Translations under genes and position numbers: made by a program
Assembly: GCA_021803105.1 (NCBI GenBank)
Contig: JAJZMC010000008.1
Span: 1-55,543 of the forward strand
Reading direction: 5' to 3'
DNA from: a bacterium
GTDB taxonomy: Bacteria > Patescibacteriota > Saccharimonadia > Saccharimonadales > UBA4665
Length of the DNA stretch: 55,543 nucleotides
Notes under the pieces: generated by a model
The model's input: the letters and a program-made list of their open reading frames with translations, nothing else
What the model was told of the DNA's origin: nothing
Database searches by the model: none
Part shown: piece after piece, positions 17,992 through 25,117 of the stretch
Numbering within the stretch: the first letter of the stretch is position 1
How the letters are laid out: each line of letters opens with the position of its first letter

Positions 17992-19314
17992 ATGTCAGAA
18001 ATACCCTCAATAAAAGTATTAGAAGCTATAAAACCTATTAACGCCGGAACAGGTGAAGACGTTTTAGTTTATAGCGGTTTAGAAGCAGCAGTCCAGAACT
18101 ACAAACCCACTAATGCACAACGCTCAAATGAAGTATGGAATAGTAAACAGGGTAGTTTAGAGGATGTATCAAAAGCCCGACAACTTGCTTTAGAATATTT
18201 GCTTCGGACTTCAGAAAAGGTAGTTGAGTCTAATGAAGGCAATCGAGATTTATGGGCTGATCGTTTTACTCAAGCTACAACTGAATTATATGGCGAACCT
18301 GAGCCAACTGAAGTGATTAAGCTTCTAATGAATGAAGTCGGTCTACTTACTGGCCTTAAAGATAAAGAAGGTATATCTCAACAACACGTTAATTTTTTAC
18401 TTGATGTTTATCAGCCAATTATCGCCGATTTTTCAGTTATAGGTAATATTGAATCAGCCCAAGCACAAGTCGAACAAGAAAAAGCTGCAATACAAAAATA
18501 TGGAGAAGCAATAAGAGAAAAGTACCAACCAATTTTTGACCTTGTAGATGAAGCAGGTAAAACTGAATTCACTTTTACTGATTTACAGGAATTATTTACA
18601 AAAGCACTAGATTGGTTAAAAGATAACGATGACCCTGAGTGGAGTAAATGGGAAGTTGTTTTAGTAGATGGTATTATACTTTCGGTTCAAGCTTCCGGTA
18701 GGAAAATAAAGATTGGAACACATCGTGAATCAGCTTCACCTAAAGACACATGTGGTTTACTGGCTCATGAATTATTAGTTCACGCTTTAAGAGGTAAGAA
18801 CGGCTACAAGACGGGTGACAAGGAATTAGCTACAGGGTTGGTTGGTTATTTAGATGCTGAGGAAGGATTAGGAGTACTTGCTAGAGAAGCTATTAATAAT
18901 GAATCTCCTGAAAAAGCATATGATGATTATATTGATATAGCTTTAGCTCTTGGTACTGTTGATGGAATTCAGAGAACCCGTAAAGAGATGTTTGAAATTA
19001 GTTATGCGCGTCAACAAGTAAGGCTAGAGCTACAAGGAGCAGACGAAGCAGTTATCTCATCATTAGCACCTAGAGTATGGGGACATATTGACCGTATGTA
19101 CAGAGGTGGTAGAGGTGATGATTTAGGTACTAAGCAAGCAATCTTTACTAGAGATATTGTTTACTATGTCGGTTATAAACAAATGGCTGAATATATAACT
19201 AGTCAACTTGCAAACGGCAGGTCTGCAACTGAAGTGTTTAATTATTTATCGCAAGCTAAATTTGACCCAAATAATCCACAACACGTGGAGAGGGTAGCCA
19301 ATCCAAAGACTTAA
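17992..19314 (+). CDS. DUF1704 / MATCAP-like zinc carboxypeptidase
   Basis: 440 residues. The active-site signature of DUF1704 is clear: LAHELLVHALRG gives HExxxH (His259, Glu260, His264), followed by LDAEEGLGVLAREA, the third ligand and 'EGLA' motif (Glu290/291). The family includes animal MATCAP, which removes the C-terminal tyrosine of tubulin, and bacterial 'QEGLA' proteins of unknown substrate. No signal peptide, so cytoplasmic. Its divergent neighbour is an ATP-grasp ligase, mirroring the ligase/peptidase logic of the tubulin cycle. Substrate unknown; enzymatic class fairly certain. Confidence 0.85.
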   Translation: MSEIPSIKVLEAIKPINAGTGEDVLVYSGLEAAVQNYKPTNAQRSNEVWNSKQGSLEDVSKARQLALEYLLRTSEKVVESNEGNRDLWADRFTQATTELYGEPEPTEVIKLLMNEVGLLTGLKDKEGISQQHVNFLLDVYQPIIADFSVIGNIESAQAQVEQEKAAIQKYGEAIREKYQPIFDLVDEAGKTEFTFTDLQELFTKALDWLKDNDDPEWSKWEVVLVDGIILSVQASGRKIKIGTHRESASPKDTCGLLAHELLVHALRGKNGYKTGDKELATGLVGYLDAEEGLGVLAREAINNESPEKAYDDYIDIALALGTVDGIQRTRKEMFEISYARQQVRLELQGADEAVISSLAPRVWGHIDRMYRGGRGDDLGTKQAIFTRDIVYYVGYKQMAEYITSQLANGRSATEVFNYLSQAKFDPNNPQHVERVANPKT

Positions 19315-19331
19315 CATTTTTTAGTAGATTT

Positions 19332-19361
19332 TCAGTTAAAAAAGATAAAAAAGTTTATCTT
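19332..19361 (-). terminator. intrinsic terminator after zinc-ribbon gene
   Basis: On the minus strand, AAGATAAA-CTTT-TTTATCTT is followed by TTTTAAC. It would end leftward transcripts from 19539-19781. The stem is AT-only, so efficiency is uncertain; no T tract follows it on the plus strand. Confidence 0.45.
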
Positions 19362-19430
19362 ATAGAAATCAGTCTTATTTACATATATAACATGCCCTAA
19401 TTAAATAGAAAAATAAATGATTTACAGTTC

Positions 19431-19535
19431 TTGTAGCACACCAAATAAGTAAGTTATATTTTTTTATTGAAAAATTTCTTAGATGTAGGCAACTTCTAAA
19501 CAACTCATACAGGAAAGAACATTTTAGTCGAGAGT
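19431..19535 (+). repeat. alpha repeat copy 1 (degenerate)
   Basis: Shares with alpha copy 4 the string CACCAAA-AAGTAAGTTATAT, then TTTCTTAGATG, AACTTCT and a GGAAAGAAC-like end. The most diverged of four copies (others at 20441, 22051, 22781). It lies at the left end of the tRNA-Lys-linked segment array, with no gene inside. Confidence 0.6.
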
Positions 19536-19538
19536 AAC

Positions 19539-19781
19539 TTAAGATTTTAACTTTTTAGGTACTCTTGAAGCCCAAGTAACTTTATTGCACTTTGGGCATC
19601 TGAGTCTTTTTCTGCCTAAACTATGAGGCGTTATTAAGACAGATAATAAAGAAGGGCTAAATACATTATCACAATTACTGCACTTAAAATCATATTTTTT
19701 AATAAGTATGTACTGAATAAATATTACTAAAATTAAGAGAATTGATATGATAATTATAGGACTCAGTGAGCTTGATGACAT
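19539..19781 (-). CDS. small membrane protein with zinc ribbon
   Basis: 80 residues: a single N-terminal membrane helix (about 7-28) followed by CSNC and, 26 residues later, CPKC, a four-cysteine zinc ribbon on the cytoplasmic or outer side. No enzyme motif. Function unknown. Single gene of its array segment, between alpha copy 1 and beta copy 1, probably with its own terminator at 19332-19361. Confidence 0.7.
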   Translation of the reverse strand: MSSSSLSPIIIISILLILVIFIQYILIKKYDFKCSNCDNVFSPSLLSVLITPHSLGRKRLRCPKCNKVTWASRVPKKLKS

Positions 19782-19930
19782 ACTAGTGACATTTTACTAT
19801 AGAAGTTGTCTATCAAGCGAGTTTATAATTTGCTTGCAGTAGAGGTTATAGCGTTACAGAATTTATACAATTTTCTTTTGTTGTTAAAAATCGTTATATA
19901 GCTATTCTTGGATTTAGATTATAGATATTA

Positions 19931-19980
19931 CCTGGAGGTTCATAGTGGAAGTTGTAGCAATCGAAATTAGAAACAGTTAA
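19931..19980 (+). repeat. beta repeat copy 1
   Basis: Starts CCTGGAGGTTCATAGTGG and continues GAAGTTGTAGCAATCGAA-ATTAG. It aligns with copies at 21342 and 22271; about three quarters of positions in the first 36 match copy 3. The TGGAGG start resembles the 3' end of tRNA-Lys. Nothing else is evident in the 258-bp gap 19782-20039. Confidence 0.55.
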
Positions 19981-20039
19981 CACCTACATGTCATCAAAGT
20001 TGAGTACTTTGTTCTATCAAAATGAGGTAAGATAAATCT

Positions 20040-20354
20040 ATGAGTAAAGAAGAAATATCTGATGGTACAGTTCATAAAATGTCAGCTGATTTAAAGAAAG
20101 CTCTTGTTTCTGATCCGATAGCATATACAATCTGGCAGAGCAGTCTTACGCCACTGGCACGTAATGAGTGGATCTGCTGGACTGTGACGGTTAAACAACA
20201 GAAGACGAGAGATAATCATGTTAATCGAGTAGTTTCTGAGCTCAAAGAAGGAATGCGTCGGCCTTGTTGTTGGCTAGGTTGTATTCACCGCACCGACAAA
20301 GCTATAAGTCCTTCTGTTCAACGGATACTTGATAAACAGACTAAATCCAAATAG
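20040..20354 (+). CDS. YdeI/OmpD-associated family protein
   Basis: 104 residues resembling the YdeI/OmdA family: helical N-terminus (MSADLKKALVSDPIAYTIWQ), SLTPLARNEWICWT, then KQQKTRDNHVNRVVSELKEG followed by MRRPCCWLGCIHR, a CC-x3-C pattern seen in a sub-branch of this family. The biochemical role of the family is poorly known (linked to bacteriocin or envelope-stress protection). SD GAGGTAAG lies about 10 nt upstream. Single gene between beta copy 1 and alpha copy 2. Base composition is less AT-rich than the core genes, consistent with acquisition. Confidence 0.75.
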   Translation: MSKEEISDGTVHKMSADLKKALVSDPIAYTIWQSSLTPLARNEWICWTVTVKQQKTRDNHVNRVVSELKEGMRRPCCWLGCIHRTDKAISPSVQRILDKQTKSK

Positions 20355-20374
20355 TGGGATTCGAACTTTTTCAG
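20353..20374 (-). other. tRNA T-arm-like remnant
   Basis: AGTGGGATTCGAAC matches the T-arm part of tRNA-Lys (AGTGGGACTTGAAC at 23658-23671) at 12 of 14 positions, same orientation. The rest of the tRNA is missing, so it looks like a leftover tRNA 3' fragment from an integration event. It overlaps the YdeI stop codon. Confidence 0.45.
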
Positions 20375-20440
20375 TATAGGAAATTATTCGTCACAACAAT
20401 TGAAAAATCAACAATTAAGTTATATCTGTAAGAGAAAACC

Positions 20441-20584
20441 TAGAGGTCCAGCAAAGAAATAAGTTATATACTTTCACCCAAGAACTCCTTAGATGGAGAG
20501 TACTTCTGGATAATCAATATAGGCAAGAGTGTATTAGCAAGAAAAGGTTAAGTTCGATATATTCCTAGTTAGATTTATGTCTAT
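20441..20584 (+). repeat. alpha repeat copy 2
   Basis: Begins TAGAGGTCCAGCAAAGAAAT, then TAAGTTATATACTTTCA, a hairpin-forming centre (20480-20511: CCAAGAACTCC, loop, GGAGAGTACTTCTGG), ATAGGCAAGAG and GATATATTCCTAGTT. Strongly similar to copy 3 over its whole length of about 145 bp. Confidence 0.8.
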
Positions 20585-20605
20585 AGGTCTGTTATTATAA
20601 ACAAC

Positions 20606-21223
20606 ATGCCAATCAATAAATATATAGCTAATGCAAGCGGTGAGTTTGGTCGTGAAATTCTAGATAAGATAAATGCTGGATTTGCTCAAGGTCAAGCAAT
20701 TGTTAGTGATAAGTTAGGAGCAAATAAAATAGATGTAGTTTTTGTAAATGCTCCAAAGGATGTTATACCTGAAATAGGTATTGGTGGATACTCTCCTGGA
20801 CCATATAATATATATGTTAGCTTAGATCCTAATTTCAAAACTTTTTCTGTTGAAGACATGGTACTTACTATTCTTCATGAAACACACCATTGCGTGAGAT
20901 GGCGTAAGCCTGGATATGGTCAGACCCTAGGTGAAGTAATGATAACCGAAGGACTCGCAACTTTATTTGAAGAAGAACATAGTGGTACCCTGCCAATATA
21001 TGCTCAAGTACCAATCAAACAAGATGAAATAGATAAAGCCAGAAATATCCTAAACGATGAAAAATATAATCATAATGAATGGTTCTTTGGAGTAAAAAAT
21101 ATTCAAAGGTGGTTTGGATATACTTATGGATATCAATTGAGTAAAGCATATTCACAAAAAACAAATAAAAGTGCTGCAGAACTAGTTAATACGCCAGCTG
21201 AACTGTTCTTAAAAGATGTTTAA
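20606..21223 (+). CDS. DUF2268-type putative Zn-dependent protease
   Basis: 205 residues. TILHETHHCVRW supplies an HExxH zinc motif with a further His, and 25-30 residues later ITEGLATLFEEE supplies the Glu expected as third ligand, as in DUF2268 predicted proteases. An upstream strand GGYSPGPYNIYVSLDP fits the family's edge strand. No signal peptide or membrane helix, so probably cytoplasmic. Substrate unknown. Only gene between alpha copy 2 and beta copy 2; its start is about 20 bp from the repeat, so the repeat may supply the promoter. Confidence 0.8.
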   Translation: MPINKYIANASGEFGREILDKINAGFAQGQAIVSDKLGANKIDVVFVNAPKDVIPEIGIGGYSPGPYNIYVSLDPNFKTFSVEDMVLTILHETHHCVRWRKPGYGQTLGEVMITEGLATLFEEEHSGTLPIYAQVPIKQDEIDKARNILNDEKYNHNEWFFGVKNIQRWFGYTYGYQLSKAYSQKTNKSAAELVNTPAELFLKDV

Positions 21224-21341
21224 AGCCTCATTAAATAGAACAAATTTGTGTAAAAGACACTAGGCTAGTATTTCTATATTCTCCATCCGTAAAACAAAAA
21301 GTTACAATCGTTGTGGTTTTAGTGAATATCAGTAAGAAGTG

Positions 21342-21382
21342 TCTTGGAGGTCTATTGTAATGTTTATGAAATCGAACTAGCA
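21342..21382 (+). repeat. beta repeat copy 2
   Basis: TCTTGGAGGTCTATTGTAAT then GTTTATGAAATCGAACTAG; aligns with beta copies 1 and 3, with one gap. Sits between the DUF2268 gene and the TA pair. Nothing else is evident in the 247-bp gap 21224-21470. Confidence 0.5.
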
Positions 21383-21470
21383 GTTCACCAAGGACAATTA
21401 TTTATTTCAGAGTCTTTATGTAAATCTATTGCAACTAAACTAAGGCTTCATCCAGCGGTTTTATTATAAT

Positions 21471-21731
21471 TTAACTGTATAGCTGACTATGGGTACCGAT
21501 TAGACCAAAGATTATCAAGTCTTCACCTCGTTTTATATACAAAGCTCGTAAATCTCCACTAACGTTCATACTCCAATATCCAGCAAATTTACCTTTAAGT
21601 GGATGGATTCTAAGCTTTGGATTAATTGGGTCAAGTGCAAATAAATGAACACTCTCATCAAATTGTTGCTGAAATTTCTTAGGCAGTTTCTTATACTGCT
21701 TCTTAAATTTTGGCATGTATTGAAAAGTCAT
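21471..21731 (-). CDS. RelE/YafQ-type mRNA interferase toxin
   Basis: 86 residues with the RelE-superfamily pattern: KFKKQYKKLPKKFQQQFDE helices, HPLKGKFAGYWSMNVSGDLRALY (the conserved 'L-G-W-i-gdlRl-Y' core) and a C-terminal GTHSQLY. Such toxins cut mRNA on the ribosome. It follows the RelB/DinJ-like antitoxin by 5 nt. The short length and HSQLY end suit YafQ more than ParE. Confidence 0.87.
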   Translation of the reverse strand: MTFQYMPKFKKQYKKLPKKFQQQFDESVHLFALDPINPKLRIHPLKGKFAGYWSMNVSGDLRALYIKRGEDLIIFGLIGTHSQLYS

Positions 21732-21736
21732 GACCT

Positions 21737-22009
21737 CTACCTTTTAAGATCAGCCAGAAAGTCATCTATGTTATCAAACTTCTTGCTAACTTTACCTGCC
21801 TTTAGGTCTGCCTCAATCTGTGTTATCAAACCTTCTAGCTTGGGAGTCATCGGCTCAGGTGAATAAAGTTCAATACGTCTAGTTGACGCAACCTGACGTA
21901 GGTAAGAATTAACAAGTGTACTCAGCGTTAAGCCAGCACTTTTAGCAACTTCCTGTGCAGAAATCTTAACATCTTTATCTAATTTTACACTAATAACTGT
22001 ACTGTTCAT
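21737..22009 (-). CDS. RelB/DinJ-type antitoxin
   Basis: 90 residues: N-terminal ribbon-helix-helix (STVISVKLDKDVKISAQEVAKSAGLTLSTL reads as strand, helix, helix) typical of RelB/DinJ, then a charged C-terminal arm that would wrap the toxin. First gene of the operon, as usual. Its promoter carries an 8-bp perfect inverted repeat, a likely self-repression site. The ATG is 7 nt after the -10 box, with no SD. Confidence 0.86.
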   Translation of the reverse strand: MNSTVISVKLDKDVKISAQEVAKSAGLTLSTLVNSYLRQVASTRRIELYSPEPMTPKLEGLITQIEADLKAGKVSKKFDNIDDFLADLKR

Positions 22010-22016
22010 ACTACCA

Positions 22017-22046
22017 AATATATACCCTGTAGGTATATACTGTCAA
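22017..22046 (-). promoter_or_regulatory. TA promoter with palindromic operator
   Basis: Minus strand: TTGACA (22041-22046), 18-bp spacer, TATATT (22017-22022), 7 nt to ATG. TATATACC-N5-GGTATATA (22019-22039) fills the spacer and overlaps the -10, suitable for binding a ribbon-helix-helix antitoxin dimer. Confidence 0.78.
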
Positions 22047-22050
22047 GTCT

Positions 22051-22197
22051 TTAATGGAGGGCCCTTAAGGAAATAAGTTATATACTTTCATCCAGGAACT
22101 CCTTTAGATGGAGAGTACTTCTGGATAATTCAATATAGGCAAGAGCAGCTTAGTAATAAAAGATTGAGTTCTATATATTCCTAGTTGGAGTTATAGA
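22051..22197 (+). repeat. alpha repeat copy 3
   Basis: Begins TTAATGGAGGGCCCTTAAGG; TGGAGGGCCC equals the tRNA-Lys 3' end and GGGCCCTTAAGG equals that gene's 5' border (23719-23730). Then TAAGTTATATACTTTCATCC, hairpin centre CCAGGAACTCC/GGAGAGTACTTCTGG, ATAGGCAAGAG and TATATTCCTAGTT. The 345-bp gene-free stretch 22010-22354 holds the TA promoter, this repeat and beta copy 3. Confidence 0.8.
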
Positions 22198-22264
22198 GTT
22201 AATTTAATAGCCTAGTAATATTTGCTTTTTTAGTTGTATTAACTTTCTGGCGCTGAAATTAACA

Positions 22265-22312
22265 TGGAAAGACTGAGGGGCCATTGTAGAAGCTGTAGCA
22301 AGCGCTATTAAG
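22265..22312 (+). repeat. beta repeat copy 3
   Basis: GGAAAGACTGAGGGGCCATT then GTAGAAGCTGTAGCAAGCGC. The first part also resembles the tRNA-Lys 3' flank (GGAAAAGACTGGAGGGCCCA at 23640-23659). Lies between alpha copy 3 and the VOC gene. Confidence 0.6.
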
Positions 22313-22354
22313 CAAGCGAAGCGCGTTATATATCGTTGACTAACCAATAGCAGT

Positions 22355-22732
22355 CTAAGTATCTGGTGAAGTAGACTGTAGGACAATACCATTGCCATCA
22401 GGGTCGTCGAAGGTTACGAATCTTCCCCAAGGCTGTTCTTGAATACCGCCTTCAATTTTAACGCCATTATTTTCCAGTGCTGCTACATCACTCTCTAGGT
22501 CTTTAGTTTCTAATACTAGTCCTTTCATCGAACCTGGCTTCATGGTGTCAAACCATGTTACGAAAGTAATTGAAGTTTCTGCATTTCTTGGTTTAACTTC
22601 AACCCATCGCTGGTCAGGCCCCATCGGGTTATCACGAACCAGCTCAAAGCCGAGTTTATTGATATAAAAATCCTTGGCTGATTCTTGGTCGGCAACAGGT
22701 AAAGATAGTAGTTTAATTTGCGATATATTCAT
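22355..22732 (-). CDS. VOC (glyoxalase/bleomycin-resistance fold) protein
   Basis: 125 residues with two beta-alpha-beta-beta-beta modules: IKLLSLPVADQESAKDFYIN-KLGFELV in the first and GLVLETKDLESDVAALENNGVKI with FVTFDDPDGNGIVLQ in the second. VOC proteins are metal-dependent lyases, dioxygenases or binding proteins; the substrate cannot be inferred. A clear SD (AAAGGAGG) precedes the ATG, unlike most genes here. Less AT-rich than the core genes, consistent with recent acquisition. Single gene between beta copy 3 and alpha copy 4. Confidence 0.85.
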   Translation of the reverse strand: MNISQIKLLSLPVADQESAKDFYINKLGFELVRDNPMGPDQRWVEVKPRNAETSITFVTWFDTMKPGSMKGLVLETKDLESDVAALENNGVKIEGGIQEQPWGRFVTFDDPDGNGIVLQSTSPDT

Positions 22733-22780
22733 TTATCCTCCTTTTAGGTATAAGAAGTTTTGCATTAGTATACCATCAAA

Positions 22781-22885
22781 TTGGAGGCCCACCAAAGAAG
22801 TAAGTTATATATTTTTGTAGAGGAATTCCTTAGATGGAGAGCATTTCTGGATAACGCTTATAGACAAGAAAGACATATAAGAAGA
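22781..22885 (+). repeat. alpha repeat copy 4
   Basis: TTGGAGGCCCACCAAAGAAG then TAAGTTATATATTTTTG, GAATTCCTTAGATGGAGAGC, TTTCTGGATAACGC, ATAGACAAGAAAG. Similar to copies 2 and 3 but with a weaker hairpin. Separates the VOC and SpoU segments. Confidence 0.7.
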
Positions 22886-22915
22886 CAGGACGAACTATAT
22901 TATCAGTAATAATTA

Positions 22916-23545
22916 TTAGCGATTTGGTTTAATAAACTCGTCCCAGGACTGCATTTTTTTAGCTGCCAACCTTTTGGGCTTAAAGCGAGCCTTATTATGT
23001 TCAAAAATATAACGTAGTCGCTGGTAGCTAATATGACTTAGGATAATTCCTGTACTCGTACCTAGGTTTAAGCTTTCCATAACACCACCCATAGGAATTT
23101 GAATACATAAATCAGCAGCATTAGATGCGTCTTCTGATACCCCCTTGGATTCATTACCAAACCAGACAGCAAGCTTTTTTTGAGTGAAAGTTTCTTCATA
23201 TAAATTAACGTTCACCTTACTCTTAAGATGCGAAGAGGTAACCGCTATGGTGTAGTTGTTATTTCGTAAATGCTTGATACAATCAGTGGCTGTTTTGAAA
23301 CGTTTCACAAATACCCACTTGTTAGCTCCAACGCTAACGTTCTTCAGGTGTTTATTGGTGCGTGAAGTTTCAAAATCACGAACAATATCATTTTCGCCAA
23401 TGACATAAAGTTTCTCAATGCCAAAAGCTGAAATGTTTCTCATTGCTGAGGCAATGTTAACAATGTCTTTTGGGTTTTCAAGAACGCAAATAAAGTATTT
23501 ATTCTGCAGATGCTTTACTTGCCTAATCCTATCTCTTATGGGCAT
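22916..23545 (-). CDS. SpoU/TrmH-family RNA 2'-O-methyltransferase
   Basis: 209 residues with SPOUT knot motifs: motif 1 LENPKDIVNIASAMRNISAFG (Asn and Arg contacts), motif 2 LAVWFGNESKGVSEDA, motif 3 CIQIPMGGVMESLNLGTSTG. Such enzymes methylate ribose 2'-OH in tRNA (TrmH, Gm18) or rRNA using SAM; which RNA is not clear. Lies between alpha copy 4 and tRNA-Lys, the segment nearest the tRNA. Base composition is less AT-rich than the neighbouring core. Confidence 0.85.
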   Translation of the reverse strand: MPIRDRIRQVKHLQNKYFICVLENPKDIVNIASAMRNISAFGIEKLYVIGENDIVRDFETSRTNKHLKNVSVGANKWVFVKRFKTATDCIKHLRNNNYTIAVTSSHLKSKVNVNLYEETFTQKKLAVWFGNESKGVSEDASNAADLCIQIPMGGVMESLNLGTSTGIILSHISYQRLRYIFEHNKARFKPKRLAAKKMQSWDEFIKPNR

Positions 23546-23647
23546 AACAGATGAAGTATAGCAAAAAATGCAAAAAGATGCACTGGATGTAAGTCGGGGT
23601 TATAGATATAAACTAAATTACTAATGCATAAAATAACAGGAAAAGAC

Positions 23648-23724
23648 TGGAGGGCCCAGTGGGACTTGAACCCACGACACCCTGCTTAAAAGGCAGGTGC
23701 TCTAACCGGCTGAGCTATGGGCCC
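23648..23724 (-). tRNA. tRNA-Lys (TTT)
   Basis: Cloverleaf with encoded CCA: acceptor GGGCCCA/TGGGCCC, anticodon stem CCTGC/GCAGG with loop CTTTTAA, T arm GTGGG-TTCAAGT-CCCAC. The discriminator base is U (A in E. coli tRNA-Lys). The acceptor GGGCCC is self-complementary. Its 3' end (plus-strand TGGAGGGCCCA) recurs in degenerate form at the borders of the segments to its left. Confidence 0.93.
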
Positions 23725-23873
23725 TTAAGGTTAATTAGATTTTATTTAAATTTCCTAAATAACTTCTTTAATTATCTTGAAAAATTTAAAAAAGTCAATC
23801 TTTTAGCTTTTTAACCTTTTAATAAAAATGTTATAATAACAGATAATAAAGTTTAAGGTAAATGGAATTTAAT

Positions 23874-24605
23874 ATGTCTGGACATTCTAAATGGTCAACG
23901 ATAAAAAGACAAAAAGGTGTGAAAGATGCAGCTAAAGGAGCCATTTTTACGAAACTAGGAAATGCTTTAGCGCTTGCTGCTCGTAGTGGTACAGATCCAA
24001 ATACTAATTTTACTTTAAGACTAGCTATTGATAAGGCTAAATCTAATAATATGCCTATGGCTAATATTCAACGAGCAATTGATCGGATTTCTGATAAGAA
24101 TGCTGCGGCATTGACTGAAATATTATATGAAGGATATGGTCCAGGCGGTGTTGCTATTTTAGTAAGCGTTACAACTGATAATATTAATAGAACATACCCG
24201 GAGGTTAGATTAGCTTTTTCGAAACACGGAGGATCAATTGCTGATAAAGGATCTGTTGTTTTTCAATTTAATCACAAAGGTTTAATTAAAGCTAATGGTC
24301 GTGCTGATGATTTATTATTATTGGCTATTGACGCTGGTGCTGAAGATGTTTTGGAAGAAGATGATGAGGTGATAATTTATACTGACCCAAAAGCTTTAGC
24401 TGAAGTACGTGATAAATTGAGAGAAATGTCTATTGAAGTTACTGATGCAGAGTTAACTTATTTGCCTAAACAGACCATTAAAATTAATGATACGGTTACA
24501 GCCGGTAAAATCTTAAGATTAATGGATGCTCTTGAAGTAATAGATGAAGTTAATAATATTTTTGTGAATTTTGAAATAGCAGATTCTGTTATGGAAACCT
24601 TGTAG
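23874..24605 (+). CDS. yebC: YebC/PmpR family regulator
   Basis: 243 residues from MSGHSKWSTIKRQKG, the conserved start of the family; an in-frame ATG 12 nt upstream (23862) lies closer to an AAGG element and is possible. Further marks: KAKSNNMPMANIQRAIDR, YEGYGPGGVAILV, DNINRT, and the C-terminal lobe. Members act as transcription regulators or, as shown more recently for some, help ribosomes through difficult motifs. Location just before ruvCAB is conserved in many bacteria. TATAAT at 23832-23837. Confidence 0.92.
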   Translation: MSGHSKWSTIKRQKGVKDAAKGAIFTKLGNALALAARSGTDPNTNFTLRLAIDKAKSNNMPMANIQRAIDRISDKNAAALTEILYEGYGPGGVAILVSVTTDNINRTYPEVRLAFSKHGGSIADKGSVVFQFNHKGLIKANGRADDLLLLAIDAGAEDVLEEDDEVIIYTDPKALAEVRDKLREMSIEVTDAELTYLPKQTIKINDTVTAGKILRLMDALEVIDEVNNIFVNFEIADSVMETL

Positions 24606-24614
24606 TTATTATAC

Positions 24615-25097
24615 ATGCGTATTATTGGTATTGATCCAGGCACCGGTATTTTGGGATTTGGTATTATTGACAGTAGTCTAGGAAAATTTAAATTAGTTGA
24701 TGCTGGTGTTATTAGAACATCTGCTAAAGAAGATGATTCTACTAGGTTATTAACTATATATTCGGAGTTAACTACTATTATTGAAGAGGTATCGGCAGAT
24801 GTAATGTCAGTAGAAAAATTATTCTTTGCGCAAAATGTAACAACAGCTATGACGGTATCTCAGGCTCGTGGAGTTGTATTGCTTGCTGGTATTCAAGCTC
24901 ATTTAGAAATTTTTGAATATACTCCATTACAAATTAAACAAGCTATGACTGGTTATGGTAGAGCTGAGAAAATACAAATTCAAGAGATGGTGAAAGTATT
25001 ATTGGGTCTTTCTGTTATTCCAAAGCCTGATGATTGTGCTGATGCATTGGCTGCTGCTATTACTCATGGTATGTCTTCAAGATATAAAAATAAATAA
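24615..25097 (+). CDS. ruvC: Holliday junction endonuclease RuvC
   Basis: 160 residues. Cuts Holliday junctions. RNase H-like fold with acidic catalytic residues: IIGIDPGTGILGFG (Asp7 region), SVEKLFFAQN (Glu), and KPDDCADALAAAITH (Asp pair). Begins 9 nt after yebC and is followed by ruvA after 20 nt, so the gene set acts as one repair operon. Confidence 0.94.
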   Translation: MRIIGIDPGTGILGFGIIDSSLGKFKLVDAGVIRTSAKEDDSTRLLTIYSELTTIIEEVSADVMSVEKLFFAQNVTTAMTVSQARGVVLLAGIQAHLEIFEYTPLQIKQAMTGYGRAEKIQIQEMVKVLLGLSVIPKPDDCADALAAAITHGMSSRYKNK

Positions 25098-25117
25098 ATT
25101 ATGTTAATCTAAGTAGT

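Noticed and set aside
22204-22398. 64-codon minus-strand ORF overlapping the VOC gene end
   Set aside because: It runs through beta copy 3 and the VOC 3' end in another frame, with no promoter or SD; likely a shadow.
19431-22885. Possible CRISPR array
   Set aside because: The repeats are about 40-145 bp, few, diverged and 0.2-1 kb apart with genes between; no short regular spacers.
19431-23724. Classical integron
   Set aside because: No intI gene and no GTTRRRY core in the alpha repeat; gene orientation is mixed, unlike typical cassette arrays.
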